Source: Serratia sp. FDAARGOS_506
GTDB lineage: Bacteria; Pseudomonadota; Gammaproteobacteria; Enterobacterales; Enterobacteriaceae
Length of the DNA stretch: 64,000 nt
Direction: 5' to 3'
Assembly: GCF_003812745.1 (NCBI RefSeq)
Contig: NZ_CP033831.1
Span: forward strand, 3,720,001-3,784,000
Part shown: positions 30,798 through 39,899 of the stretch, piece after piece
Numbering within the stretch: position 1 is the first letter of the stretch
How the letters are laid out: the number at the start of each line of letters is the position of its first letter
The notes under the pieces: model-generated
Seen by the model: only the letters and a program-made list of their open reading frames with translations
The model's database searches: none
What the model was told of the DNA's origin: nothing
Position numbers and translations under genes: made by a program

Positions 30798-31208
30798 TTA
30801 GCGCGGGATCAGCACAAAGCGCGAAGGGCCGCCGCGATCGATCAGCTCATAGCGCTTTGGCGCGGTCAGGGCCAGAAACGCCACCATGCCGCCTTCGGCG
30901 TCGGTCAGCGTCATGCCGTCCGGCGTCGGCCGCCAGGCGACCGGCAACGTTTGCAGCGCCAGCGGCTGCAGGCACTCGGCGGAGGCGCTGAAGCGGAAGG
31001 CGTTGGTGTTGGCCACCGCTTCGTCGCTCAGCTGCACCTCGCAGACGGTTTTACCGTCGCCGATGGCGGCGAGCTGCCAGTCGCCCTTCAGCGCGGCGGG
31101 TTCCAGCAACGGCAGTGAACTGCCCAGGGCACTGCTGCACAATACGCTCATAACGACTCCTGTCAGGCTGGCGCGGCGCAAGGCGCGCATAAGGAAAAGG
31201 GCTGGCAT
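30798..31208 (-). CDS. inh: Periplasmic serralysin inhibitor (I38, Inh/AprI family)
   Basis: A 136-residue precursor with a signal peptide, followed by a small beta-barrel inhibitor domain with LKGDWQLA near its start, two cysteines (CEVQL and AECLQP) expected to form a disulfide, and the C-terminal ELIDRGGPSRFVLI. Inh proteins insert their N terminus into the active site of serralysins and protect the periplasm from leaked protease. The ATG at 31208 has AAGGAG eight bases upstream. It lies head to head with the serralysin-like gene, its likely partner. Confidence 0.88.
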   Translation of the reverse strand: MPALFLMRALRRASLTGVVMSVLCSSALGSSLPLLEPAALKGDWQLAAIGDGKTVCEVQLSDEAVANTNAFRFSASAECLQPLALQTLPVAWRPTPDGMTLTDAEGGMVAFLALTAPKRYELIDRGGPSRFVLIPR

Positions 31209-31561
31209 CGGGTCACTCCTTTCGGCTGTCCGTTCACACCTTAGCATGTTCCCAGCGGGATGATGAGGCAAAGATTAGGTTTTTTAATCCTCGATTATTC
31301 TGATCTAACCGGCGATAAAACGCTCAAAAAGGCGAGCCATTACCCCGCCAATATACTTATCTTTCTCATTAATACATTGCAAATACAAATTGTTATGATT
31401 CTCTCTGTCTCAACGGAGGCGCGATGGAGCGCGGGCGGGCGGGCTCGCGCCGCCGGGGTGAGTCACTATACTGGTCAATCCTAAGCCTTGGCTTAGATTA
31501 GAACGACTGATGAATAGTCTTACAAAGCGAGTGGATTCCAACTGTGTAAAAGGAGAATGCA
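31209..31561. promoter_or_regulatory. Divergent inh / serralysin control region
   Basis: A 353-bp gap, AT-rich in its first half. A 16-bp perfect palindrome, CTAAGCC-TT-GGCTTAG, lies at 31481-31496, about 65 bp upstream of the protease ATG, and may be an operator. AAGGAG lies just before the ATG at 31562. Short open frames here do not look like genes. Confidence 0.5.
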
Positions 31562-33178
31562 ATGAGCAGTCGCCACAACGATATTTTGCAAGATGACGAT
31601 GAGTTCACCAGCCTGTCCGCCACATCCCCCAACGATCATAACTACCAGTTTTACTATCACCAGCCCGGCAGCCTCTATGATGGGTTAGGGTACGGCGCGC
31701 TGTTTACGCTGGACAACGCCAACCTGTACAGCAACCAGCGCGGCGGAGCAGCCATTAATAATTTGGGTAAAATCCGCGATAATTTCAGCTTCGATCGCGC
31801 CGCCGATCAGCTGACGCGGCCAGGCCTGACGCACAACGGCGATCAGGTGTATCACCAGCCGGTGGCGCTGACCTATTCCTTCCTGACGCAGAGCGCGTTG
31901 AACCGCATCGGCCAGACCGGTGACGGTGACAAGGGGTTGCAACCGCTGACTCAGGCGGCGCAGGCACAGGCGCTGAAATCGATGCAGGCCTGGGCCGACG
32001 TGGCGAACGTGACCTTTACCGAAACGGCATCCACCGATATCCATCATCGCGCGGACATCACCTTCGCATACTTCACCCAGCGCGCTGACGGCAGCGCCGC
32101 CGCCGGCAGCGGCCCGAATGCCATTAACGCTTACGCCTATTACCCGCCGAGCTCCAAAGCGGGCAGCGATAACGCCTTTGCCGGCACGGTGTGGTTCAAC
32201 AAAAACTTTGCCACCCATCAGGCGCCGGTTAGCGGCGACTTCAGCAGCCAGACCTTCACCCACGAGCTGGGGCATGCCCTGGGGCTGGCGCACCCGGGAT
32301 CTTATGACGCCTCGTTGGGCAACCCGAGCTACCAGAACGATGCCGCTTACTATCAGGATTCGTTGCAATACTCGATCATGAGCTATTTCAACGCCGGTTA
32401 TACCGGCGCCGACACCAAAGGGGTGTATGGCTATGGCCCGATGGTGGATGACATCGCTGCGATCCAAAAATTGTACGGCGCCAATATGAGCACCCGCACC
32501 GGCGACACGGTGTACGGCTTCAACTCCAACACCGGGCGCGATTTCCTGACCGCCACGGCGGACAACGGCAAACCGGTCAATTTCACGGTGTGGGACGCCG
32601 GCGGCAACGACACGCTGGACTTCTCCGGCTACAGCCAGCAGCAGATGATCAACCTGAACGACGGCGCGTTCTCCAGCGTCGGCGGCGGCACGCAGAACGT
32701 CGCCATCGCGCGCGGGGCGATCATCGAGAACGCCATCGGCGGCAGCGGGCGCGATGTGATCATCGGCAACGATCAGGACAACCTGCTGGCGGGCAACGCC
32801 GGTTCGGACATCCTGTACGGCGGCCTGGGGGCGGATCATCTGTGGGGCGGCAAAGACGCCAACAACTTCACCGACTATTTCGTCTATCTCAATGCCAAAG
32901 AGTCCACGGTGGCGGCGTTCGACGTGATTGAAGACTTCGAGCACGGCATCGACAAAATCGATCTCTCCGGCCTGCGCTTCAACAACAGCCTGAGCGAGCT
33001 GCGCTTTATCGACAGCGGCAGCGCCTTCAGCGGCCAGAAGGGCGAGATCCAGCTCAATTTCGACGCCTTCAACGGCACCACCGATCTGCTGATGAACACC
33101 CAGAGCAACAGCTATGCCGCCGACTTCAAGATCCATGTGGTCGGGCAGGTGGAGCAGAGCGATATTCTGTTTGCCTGA
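31562..33178 (+). CDS. Serralysin-family secreted metalloprotease (M10B, RTX)
   Basis: A 538-residue zinc protease secreted by a type I system. It has a propeptide, the zinc motif HELGHALGLAH (His234, His238, His244), the Met-turn SIMSYF (Met273), glycine-rich RTX repeats (about residues 395-440, GGSGRDVIIGN, GNAGSDILYGG) that bind calcium, and a C-terminal beta-roll domain ending DILFA, similar to the type I export signal. No Sec signal is present, as expected. It is clearly related to but distinct from serralysin PrtS (the helical motif there is HEIGHALGLSH and the whole N-terminal region differs), so it is a Slp-type paralogue. No transporter genes are nearby. Confidence 0.93.
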   Translation: MSSRHNDILQDDDEFTSLSATSPNDHNYQFYYHQPGSLYDGLGYGALFTLDNANLYSNQRGGAAINNLGKIRDNFSFDRAADQLTRPGLTHNGDQVYHQPVALTYSFLTQSALNRIGQTGDGDKGLQPLTQAAQAQALKSMQAWADVANVTFTETASTDIHHRADITFAYFTQRADGSAAAGSGPNAINAYAYYPPSSKAGSDNAFAGTVWFNKNFATHQAPVSGDFSSQTFTHELGHALGLAHPGSYDASLGNPSYQNDAAYYQDSLQYSIMSYFNAGYTGADTKGVYGYGPMVDDIAAIQKLYGANMSTRTGDTVYGFNSNTGRDFLTATADNGKPVNFTVWDAGGNDTLDFSGYSQQQMINLNDGAFSSVGGGTQNVAIARGAIIENAIGGSGRDVIIGNDQDNLLAGNAGSDILYGGLGADHLWGGKDANNFTDYFVYLNAKESTVAAFDVIEDFEHGIDKIDLSGLRFNNSLSELRFIDSGSAFSGQKGEIQLNFDAFNGTTDLLMNTQSNSYAADFKIHVVGQVEQSDILFA

Positions 33179-33198
33179 GGGCGATGAAGGGGAAAGAG

Positions 33199-33222
33199 AA
33201 AAGGGCCGAACGGCCCTTTTTT
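33199..33222. terminator. Bidirectional terminator after the protease gene
   Basis: AAAAGGGCCG-AA-CGGCCCTTTT stem with T6 on the plus strand and A-rich left flank that gives a T tract on the minus strand. It serves both the protease and the convergent RibD-like gene, whose stop codon overlaps the T tract. Confidence 0.88.
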
Positions 33223-33886
33223 ACGCCTGGGCCGCCGCCGCGCTTTCCGCCACGAAGGAGCCGGTCGTCACCGCGCCGGCGCGGCGGTAGTGGGCTACGA
33301 TCACGCCGCCGGGCGAGACCACCGATTGGGCCAGCGTGAAGGCCGCCGGTGCCGCGTTTTCATCGAACAGCCGCTTGCCGCCGCCGAGCAGCACCGGGTA
33401 GGTGAGCAGGCGCAGTTCGTCCACCAGATCGTTGGCCAGCAGCTGTTGCATCAGCGTGCTGCTGCCCTGCACCAGCAGCACCGGCCCCTGGGTGCGCTTC
33501 AGCTCGCGCAGCCGGGCGATGATGTCCTGCCCCAGCCACTGGCTGTTTTGCCAGCTCAGCGTCTCGCCGTGGTGGGTGGCGACGTACTTGACCGCCTGAT
33601 TGAACGAGCGGGCGATGCCGGCGGCAAATTCGTCGAACAGATCGGAAGCGGTGTCGGTAGTGATATGCGGCCAGTAACCGGCGAAAATGTCGTAGGTGCG
33701 CCGCCCCAGCAGTAGGTCGAACGGTGCGGAGAAAAGATCGCCCATCGTGTCCGCAATGGCGTCATCCCAGTAGGGGGCTGTCCAGCCCCCGAAGCGAAAG
33801 CCGCCGGCGCGATCTTCGTCCGGCAGGCCAGGCGCCTGCATCACGCCGTCGAGGCTGACGAAGGCGCTGGCAATAATCTGTCGCAT
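33221..33886 (-). CDS. Dihydrofolate-reductase-fold protein (RibD C-terminal family)
   Basis: A 221-residue NADPH-type reductase of the RibD_C/YyaP group. It has the opening ASAFVSLDGVMQAPG, LLLGRRTYDIFAGYWP, and the nucleotide-site segments VLLVQGSSTLMQQLL and LLGGGKRLF. Substrates for these stand-alone proteins are generally unknown. The ATG at 33886 follows GGAG; three upstream codons are in frame. It is monocistronic. Confidence 0.82.
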   Translation of the reverse strand: MRQIIASAFVSLDGVMQAPGLPDEDRAGGFRFGGWTAPYWDDAIADTMGDLFSAPFDLLLGRRTYDIFAGYWPHITTDTASDLFDEFAAGIARSFNQAVKYVATHHGETLSWQNSQWLGQDIIARLRELKRTQGPVLLVQGSSTLMQQLLANDLVDELRLLTYPVLLGGGKRLFDENAAPAAFTLAQSVVSPGGVIVAHYRRAGAVTTGSFVAESAAAAQA

Positions 33887-33955
33887 GGCTGTCTCCTGCA
33901 ATTGAGTGCCAGCTGAAAGTTTAGCCGCCGCGCGGCGGCTGCGCCAACCGGCCGC

Positions 33956-34957
33956 TCAGGGCTGCAGCGCTTTGAGCAGCGCCTGATGGAAACGCTCCGG
34001 TTCCTCCATTTGTGGCGCATGGCCCAGCCCGGCGAACTCGATCAGCGTGGCGTGCGGGATCAGCTTCGCCGCCTGTTTGCCCAGCTCCGCGTATTGGCCG
34101 ATCCTGGCCTTGACCGCCGGCGGGGCGATATCGCTGCCGATGGCGGTGGTGTCGGCGGTGCCGATCATCAGCGTGGTGGGGGTTTGCAGATCCTTGAACT
34201 CGTAGTAAACCGGCTGGGTGAAGATCATGTCGTAGATCAGCGCCGAGTTCCACGCCACCAGGCGATGGCCCGGCCCGTTGTTCAGCCCGGCCAGCATATC
34301 CACCCAGCGATCGTACTCCGGCTTCCAGCGGCCGCCGTAGTAGGTGCGCTGCTCATAGTTGCGGATGCCGTCGGCGGTGGTGTTCAGCTCGCGCTCGAAC
34401 CATTGATCGACGCTGCGCCACGGCACGCCTTTCGCCTTCCAGTCTTCGAGGCCGATCGGGTTGACCATGACCAATTGCTCCACTGCCTGCGGATACATCA
34501 GGCTGTAGCGCGTGGCCAGCATACCGCCGGTGGAATGGCCGATGACGATGGCCCGGCTGATTTTCAGGTTATGCAGCAGGCCGTGGGTGTTTTGCGCCAA
34601 CTGCTGGAAGCTGTACTGGTAATGTGCCGGTTTGGTGGAAGAGCAAAAGCCGATTTGATCCGGTGCGATCACGCGGTAGCCGGCCTTGCTTAGCGCCTTG
34701 ATGGTGTCCTGCCAGGTGGCGGCGCAGAAGTTCTTACCGTGCAGCAGCAGCGCGGTGCGGCCGTTGGCGGCGCCTTCCGGCGGCACGTCCATATAGCCCA
34801 TTTTTAACGGCTGCCCCTGCGAGGTGAAACTGAACTGCTGCAACGGATAAGGGTAGTGAAAACCCTGCAGCTCCGGGCCGAACTTCGGCGTTTCGGCGGC
34901 GGCGGGGAACGCGGCCAGCGTGGCGCACAGCAGCGCGCTACGGGTGAATCTCAGCAT
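33956..34957 (-). CDS. Exported alpha/beta hydrolase
   Basis: A 333-residue hydrolase with a cleavable signal peptide (LLCATLAAFPAAAE, cleavage near residue 21), oxyanion-hole HGKNF, nucleophile elbow GHSTGG (Ser142), acid in the GTADTTA region and His in GLGHAPQ. A periplasmic or secreted esterase-like or epoxide-hydrolase-like role is likely; the substrate is unknown. It is monocistronic and faces away from the EagR gene. Confidence 0.85.
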   Translation of the reverse strand: MLRFTRSALLCATLAAFPAAAETPKFGPELQGFHYPYPLQQFSFTSQGQPLKMGYMDVPPEGAANGRTALLLHGKNFCAATWQDTIKALSKAGYRVIAPDQIGFCSSTKPAHYQYSFQQLAQNTHGLLHNLKISRAIVIGHSTGGMLATRYSLMYPQAVEQLVMVNPIGLEDWKAKGVPWRSVDQWFERELNTTADGIRNYEQRTYYGGRWKPEYDRWVDMLAGLNNGPGHRLVAWNSALIYDMIFTQPVYYEFKDLQTPTTLMIGTADTTAIGSDIAPPAVKARIGQYAELGKQAAKLIPHATLIEFAGLGHAPQMEEPERFHQALLKALQP

Positions 34958-35156
34958 CCTGATCTCCTGAAAAACGGGCGATAGCCGAGTATAGCCATAA
35001 TCAGGGCGTCGGCGCGCCGGCGGTTTCAGATAATTCTGTAATGTTAGGGCCCGATCCCGGGCAAGGTTCCGGCCACGGCCTTGTACACAGTGAACGCGGT
35101 CACGCCGCGCAACATTGGCGGTGCCTGATGGTTTTATTTCAAGGCTAAGTTATGCG

Positions 35157-35168
35157 ATGCTTAAGCAT
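35157..35168. promoter_or_regulatory. 12-bp palindrome upstream of the EagR gene
   Basis: ATGCTTAAGCAT is a perfect palindrome located 24 bp before the eagR-like ATG, next to its ribosome site. It may be an operator or chance. Confidence 0.3.
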
Positions 35169-35191
35169 TATTTATGCAAAAGGATCCTCGC

Positions 35192-35623
35192 ATGTCCGCT
35201 TTATCCCGCTGCGCTTTCAGCGAAGGCAGCGTCGCTTTGCCGGAAGGCTATGCCGATCGCACCGTCAACGTGCTGTTGGCCGGCGATGATGTTTCCCCCT
35301 CAATCAATATTTCCCGCGATGCGCTGCAACCGGCGGAAAACCTGGAAAGCTACGTCACTCGCCAGCTCGACGCGCTGGCGCAGGGGCTGAAAGGCTGGGC
35401 GTTCAAAAGCCGCGAGCCTGCGACGCTGGGCGATGGATTGACCGCCGGCGAGTGGGTGCGCGCCAGCTACCTGCGCGACGGCAAACGCATCTGGCAAAAC
35501 CAGGCGGTGTTCGCGCTGGCGGAGGGCCGGGTGCTGGTGTTCACCCTGGCGATGGCGCGCAAGCTGACGCCGCAAGACGACGCGCTGCTGTTGCAGGTGT
35601 TGAGCAGCTACCGGGTGGCATAA
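35192..35623 (+). CDS. EagR-type chaperone (DUF1795) for a type VI Rhs effector
   Basis: A 143-residue cytoplasmic protein of the DcrB/DUF1795 family. Such Eag proteins bind the N-terminal transmembrane and prePAAR region of their cognate effector and help load it on VgrG of the type VI secretion system (established for Serratia and Pseudomonas). The gene is 31 bp upstream of the Rhs gene, whose N terminus has exactly these features. The ATG at 35192 lies eight bases after AAAGGA; an in-frame ATG six codons upstream is less well placed. Confidence 0.88.
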   Translation: MSALSRCAFSEGSVALPEGYADRTVNVLLAGDDVSPSINISRDALQPAENLESYVTRQLDALAQGLKGWAFKSREPATLGDGLTAGEWVRASYLRDGKRIWQNQAVFALAEGRVLVFTLAMARKLTPQDDALLLQVLSSYRVA

Positions 35624-35654
35624 CGATGAACTCTTCACGTAAAAGGACCTTACG

Positions 35655-38600
35655 ATGACCGAAGCGGCTCGCGTCGGCGATACCATCGGGCATTCCCATG
35701 CCCTGGCCGGCATGATTGCCGGCACCATTGTCGGCGGCCTGATCGCCGCCGCAGGCGCATTGGCGGCGGGTGCGCTGTTCGTCGCCGGCCTGGCGGCTTC
35801 TTGTGTCGGCGTCGGCGTACTGCTCATCGGCGCCAGCGTAGCGGTGGGGTATCTCACCGGGGAGGCGGCCACCGCGGCACGCGACGGCATTGCCGACGCC
35901 GGTGCCGGTAGCCTGACCCCCAAAGGCAATATCGTCACCGGCTCCCCCAACGTCTTCATCAACGGCAAACCCGCCGCGCTCGCCACCAACAGCCAGGTGG
36001 CCTGCAGCGACGACGGCCCGAGCATGCAGATGGCGCAGGGCTCCGACAAGGTCAGCATCAACGGCCAGCCCGCCTCGCGCGTGGGGGACAAAACCAACTG
36101 TGACGCCCAGGTGATGGAAGGCTCGCCCAACGTGTTTATCGGGGGCGGCACCGTCACCACCTTGCCGATCAAGCCCGAAGTGCCGGATTGGTTGTACAAG
36201 GTCTCTGACCTGACGCTGCTGTTCGCCGGTCTGGTGGGCGGCGCGGGCGGCGCCGCCGGCAAGCTGGGGGCGCTGGGCAAACTGCTGGGCAAGCTGCCCG
36301 GCATCAATAAACTGGCGCGCATCGCCTGCCGCGCCGGCACCCTGATGACCGCGACCGCCGCCGTCGGCATTATCGCCCGGCCGGTGGATATCGTCAGCGG
36401 CCAGAAATTCCTCGACGGCGAAGACGATCTCGATTTCGTGCTGCCATCGCGCCTGCCGGTTGCCTGGCAGCGCTATTGGCGCAGCGGCAACCCCGGCGAC
36501 GGCGTACTGGGCCGCGGCTGGAACCTGTTCTGGGAGAGCAGCCTGCAGCCGTATCAGGACGGCCTGGTGTGGCGCGCGCCTTCCGGCGACTTCGTCGCTT
36601 TCCCCAGGGTGCCGCGCGGCCACAAAACCTACTGCGAAGCCGAAAAATGCTGGCTGATGCACAACGACGACGGCAGCTGGCAGCTGTTTGACGTCGGCGA
36701 ACAGATTTTCCACTACCCGCCGCTGGCGGGCGACCAGCCGAGCCGGCTCAGCATGATCACCGACGCCATCGGCAACGCCACCTCGCTGTTTTACGACGAC
36801 GAAGGGTTGCTGAGCGAACTGGTGGACAGCGCCGGGCAGCGCCTGATGTGCCGCTATGCGCAGGGCCGCCTGCGCGAAGTGGCGCTGCAAACCGCCGAAG
36901 GCGAACGGACGCTGGCGCGCTACGGCTACGATGAGCAGGGCCAACTGACGACGGTGAGCAACCGCGCCGGTGAGGTAACACGCCGCTTCGGCTGGCGCGA
37001 CGGCCTGATGATCAGCCACCAGGACGCCGCCGGGCTGCTGAACGAATACCAATGGCAAGAGATCGACGGCGTGCCGCGCGTGACGGCCTACCGCAACAGC
37101 GCCGGGGAATCCCTTGAGTTCGGCTATGACTTCGCCGGCGGGTGCCGCAGCGCGGTGCGCGGCGACGGCAGGCGGGCGGAGTGGCGGCTGGATGACGACG
37201 ACAACGTGGCGCAGTACACCGATTTCGACCAGCGTCGCTACGGTTTTATCTACCAACGCGGCGAGCTGTGCAGCGTGCTGCTGCCCGGCGGCGCGCAGCG
37301 CCAGAGCGAATGGGATCCCTACGGCCGCCTGCTGTCGGAGACCGATCCGCTCGGCCGCGTGACGCGCTATCAATATTCTCGCAACAGCGGCCGGCTGTTC
37401 GCCGTCGCGTACCCGGACGGCAGCAGTGAAGCGCAGCACTGGGACACGCTGGGGCGCCCGACGCGCTATGTCGATGCGCTGGGCAACGCCACGCTGTACC
37501 GCTATCCGGATGACGAAGAGAGCCTGCCGGCCGGCGTGATCGACGCGCTGGGCGGGGAAGTGAAGCTGGAGTGGGACGCCCGCGGCCAGCTGACGCGTTA
37601 CACCGACTGTTCCGGCAGCGTCACGGCTTATACCTACGATGCGCTGGGGCAACTGACGGCGCAGACCGATGCCGAAGGCCACCAGACGCGCTACCTATGG
37701 GATAACGGCGGGCGCCTGCATACCCTGATCCACCCGGACGGCGGCGAAGAGCGCTTTAACTGGAATGCGCACGGCCAGCTGGCCGAACATCAGGACGCAC
37801 TGGGCAGCCTGACCCACTGGCAGTACAACGCCCTGGGGCTGCCGGTCAGCATCACCGACCGCATCAACCGCACCCGGCGCTATCACTACAGCCCGCAGGG
37901 CTGGCTGACGCGGCTGGAGAACGGCAACGGCGGCGAATACCGCTTCAGCTACGATGCGGTGGGCCGCGTGCTGGCCGAAGAGCGCCCGGACGACACTCGC
38001 CACTATTATCGCTACGGCGCAGCCGGGCTGCTGGAGGAGCACCGCGAGGTCGGCCTGCCCGGCAGCGCGGGTGAGCTGACGCAGCGCGAACAGCGCTTCC
38101 GCTTCGACGAGGCCGGGCAGCTGGTCTGGCGCGGCAACGCCAGCGCGGAATGGCATTACCGCTTCGACGCCATGGGGCGGCTGCGCGAGCTGAACCGCCT
38201 GCCGACGGCGAGCGGCGCGGTGCTGGGCATCGAGCCGGACAGCGTGCAGATGCGCTATGACGCCGCCGGGCGGCTGCTCGGCGAACAGGGCGTGAACGGT
38301 GAGCTGCAATACCAGTGGGATGCGCTGGCCAACCTGCAGGCGCTGACGCTGCCGCAGGGCGATCGCCTGCAGTGGCTGTATTACGGCTCCGGCCACGCCA
38401 GCGCCATTAAATTCAACCAGCAGGTGGTAAGCGAATTCACCCGCGATCGCCTGCACCGGGAAACCGGCCGCAGCCAGGGCGCACTGCAGCAGCAGCGGCG
38501 TTACGACGCCATGGGCCGCCGCAGCTGGCAGAGCAGCGCCTTCGGCCACGATAAACTGACCCGGCCGGAAGACGGCGTGCTGTGGCGCGCTTATCGCTAT

Positions 38601-39899
38601 ACCGGCCGCGGCGAGCTGGCCGGGGTGAGCGACGCGCTGCGCGGCGAAGTGCACTACGGTTACGACGCCGAAGGCCGCCTGCTGCAACACCGCGAGCCCA
38701 ATCAGGGCAAACCGGGCGCGCGGCTGGTGTACGATCTGGCGGATAACCTGCTGGGCGAACGCAGCCCGCAGAGCGACATCGACGCGCACCTGCCGCTGGC
38801 GCCGATCGCCGACAACCGGCTGACGCACTGGCAAAAACTGTTTTACCGTTACGACGCCTGGGGCAACCTGATCAGCCGGCGCAACGGCCTGTACGAACAG
38901 CACTACCGCTACGACGCCGACAATCGGCTGGTGCAGGCGCATGGCCGCGGCCCACAGGGCGAATTCGAGGCGCAGTACCATTACGATGCGCTGGGCCGCC
39001 GCAACCGCAAGGCGGTGCGCTACAAGGGCAAAACCGAACAGACGACCCGTTTCCTGTGGCAGGGTTACCGGTTGCTGCAGGAGCAGCGCGACGACGGCAG
39101 CCGCCGCAGCTGGAGCTACGATCCGGCCAGCCCGTGGAGCCCGCTGGCGGCGCTGGAGCAGGCGGGCGACAGCTGCTCGGCAGATATTTACTGGTATCAC
39201 ACCGATCTGAACAGCGCGCCGCTGGAAGTGACCGACGCGGCGGGCAACCTGTGCTGGTCCGGGCAATACGACACCTTCGGCAAGCTGCAGGGCCAGACGG
39301 TGGCCGGCGCGGCGAAGCGGCAGGGCGCGCAATATCAGCAGCCGCTGCGCTACGCCGGGCAATATCAGGACGACGAAAGCGGCCTGCACTACAACCTGTT
39401 CCGCTACTACGAACCCGAGGTGGGGCGTTTCACCACGCAGGATCCGATAGGGTTGCGTGGCGGGTTGAACCTTTATCAGTATGCGCCGAACCCGCTGATG
39501 TGGGTGGATCCGTTTGGGTTGACAGTGCAAACATTGATACACTACACCACTGAAGAAGGATTAAAAGGGATTTTAGATAGCGGTGAACTTAGGGCATCAT
39601 CTGGGCCAATTCACGCTCGTTTTGGTGACGGGCAATACCTAACAGATATAAAACCAGAAAAAATTGGTGGCCGAACACTCAAAGAAGCAGCAGGGACAGG
39701 CAAGTTATCACTTGGGCAGGTAGCTCACAATTTATATGGTGACTCAAGGAAAATTAATAGTATTACACATTATGTAGAAATTGATGTCACTGGTTTGGAT
39801 GTGTCTGAACCTAGACCAAATACATTCAGGGTTGCAAGCACGGGGAACCTTGATATATCTAAACGTATAGTTAAAAGTGGAAAAAGTTGTGGAAATTGA
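35655..39899 (+). CDS. rhs: PAAR-Rhs type VI effector with C-terminal predicted ADP-ribosyltransferase toxin
   Basis: A 1414-residue effector. Order: prePAAR motif (AARxxDxxxH, residues 4-13), paired transmembrane segments (about 17-66), PAAR spike domain (about 90-165), second hydrophobic region (about 190-240), Rhs/YD repeats forming the cocoon (about 255-1270), and the core end motif with the DPxGL self-cleavage signature, finishing at residue 1289. The last 125 residues are the variable toxin. Motifs LIHYTTEEGLKGIL, HARFGDGQYLTDI and HYVEIDV fit the Tox-ART-HYD1 class of ADP-ribosyltransferases, so a target in the recipient cell is probably ADP-ribosylated. Base composition shifts from GC-rich to AT-rich at the toxin boundary (about 39522), a mark of tip exchange. 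No vgrG or hcp is nearby. Confidence 0.93.
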   Translation: MTEAARVGDTIGHSHALAGMIAGTIVGGLIAAAGALAAGALFVAGLAASCVGVGVLLIGASVAVGYLTGEAATAARDGIADAGAGSLTPKGNIVTGSPNVFINGKPAALATNSQVACSDDGPSMQMAQGSDKVSINGQPASRVGDKTNCDAQVMEGSPNVFIGGGTVTTLPIKPEVPDWLYKVSDLTLLFAGLVGGAGGAAGKLGALGKLLGKLPGINKLARIACRAGTLMTATAAVGIIARPVDIVSGQKFLDGEDDLDFVLPSRLPVAWQRYWRSGNPGDGVLGRGWNLFWESSLQPYQDGLVWRAPSGDFVAFPRVPRGHKTYCEAEKCWLMHNDDGSWQLFDVGEQIFHYPPLAGDQPSRLSMITDAIGNATSLFYDDEGLLSELVDSAGQRLMCRYAQGRLREVALQTAEGERTLARYGYDEQGQLTTVSNRAGEVTRRFGWRDGLMISHQDAAGLLNEYQWQEIDGVPRVTAYRNSAGESLEFGYDFAGGCRSAVRGDGRRAEWRLDDDDNVAQYTDFDQRRYGFIYQRGELCSVLLPGGAQRQSEWDPYGRLLSETDPLGRVTRYQYSRNSGRLFAVAYPDGSSEAQHWDTLGRPTRYVDALGNATLYRYPDDEESLPAGVIDALGGEVKLEWDARGQLTRYTDCSGSVTAYTYDALGQLTAQTDAEGHQTRYLWDNGGRLHTLIHPDGGEERFNWNAHGQLAEHQDALGSLTHWQYNALGLPVSITDRINRTRRYHYSPQGWLTRLENGNGGEYRFSYDAVGRVLAEERPDDTRHYYRYGAAGLLEEHREVGLPGSAGELTQREQRFRFDEAGQLVWRGNASAEWHYRFDAMGRLRELNRLPTASGAVLGIEPDSVQMRYDAAGRLLGEQGVNGELQYQWDALANLQALTLPQGDRLQWLYYGSGHASAIKFNQQVVSEFTRDRLHRETGRSQGALQQQRRYDAMGRRSWQSSAFGHDKLTRPEDGVLWRAYRYTGRGELAGVSDALRGEVHYGYDAEGRLLQHREPNQGKPGARLVYDLADNLLGERSPQSDIDAHLPLAPIADNRLTHWQKLFYRYDAWGNLISRRNGLYEQHYRYDADNRLVQAHGRGPQGEFEAQYHYDALGRRNRKAVRYKGKTEQTTRFLWQGYRLLQEQRDDGSRRSWSYDPASPWSPLAALEQAGDSCSADIYWYHTDLNSAPLEVTDAAGNLCWSGQYDTFGKLQGQTVAGAAKRQGAQYQQPLRYAGQYQDDESGLHYNLFRYYEPEVGRFTTQDPIGLRGGLNLYQYAPNPLMWVDPFGLTVQTLIHYTTEEGLKGILDSGELRASSGPIHARFGDGQYLTDIKPEKIGGRTLKEAAGTGKLSLGQVAHNLYGDSRKINSITHYVEIDVTGLDVSEPRPNTFRVASTGNLDISKRIVKSGKSCGN

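Noticed and set aside
36400-39500. Rhs YD repeats considered as tandem DNA repeats or a CRISPR-like array
   Set aside because: Repetition is at protein level and degenerate; no direct DNA repeats of constant length or spacing are seen.
35541-39542. Very long open frames on the strand opposite the Rhs gene (713 and 615 codons)
   Set aside because: Antisense shadows of GC-rich, repetitive Rhs codons; translations are Ala/Arg/Val/Gln-rich with no domain, and the sense strand is clearly coding.
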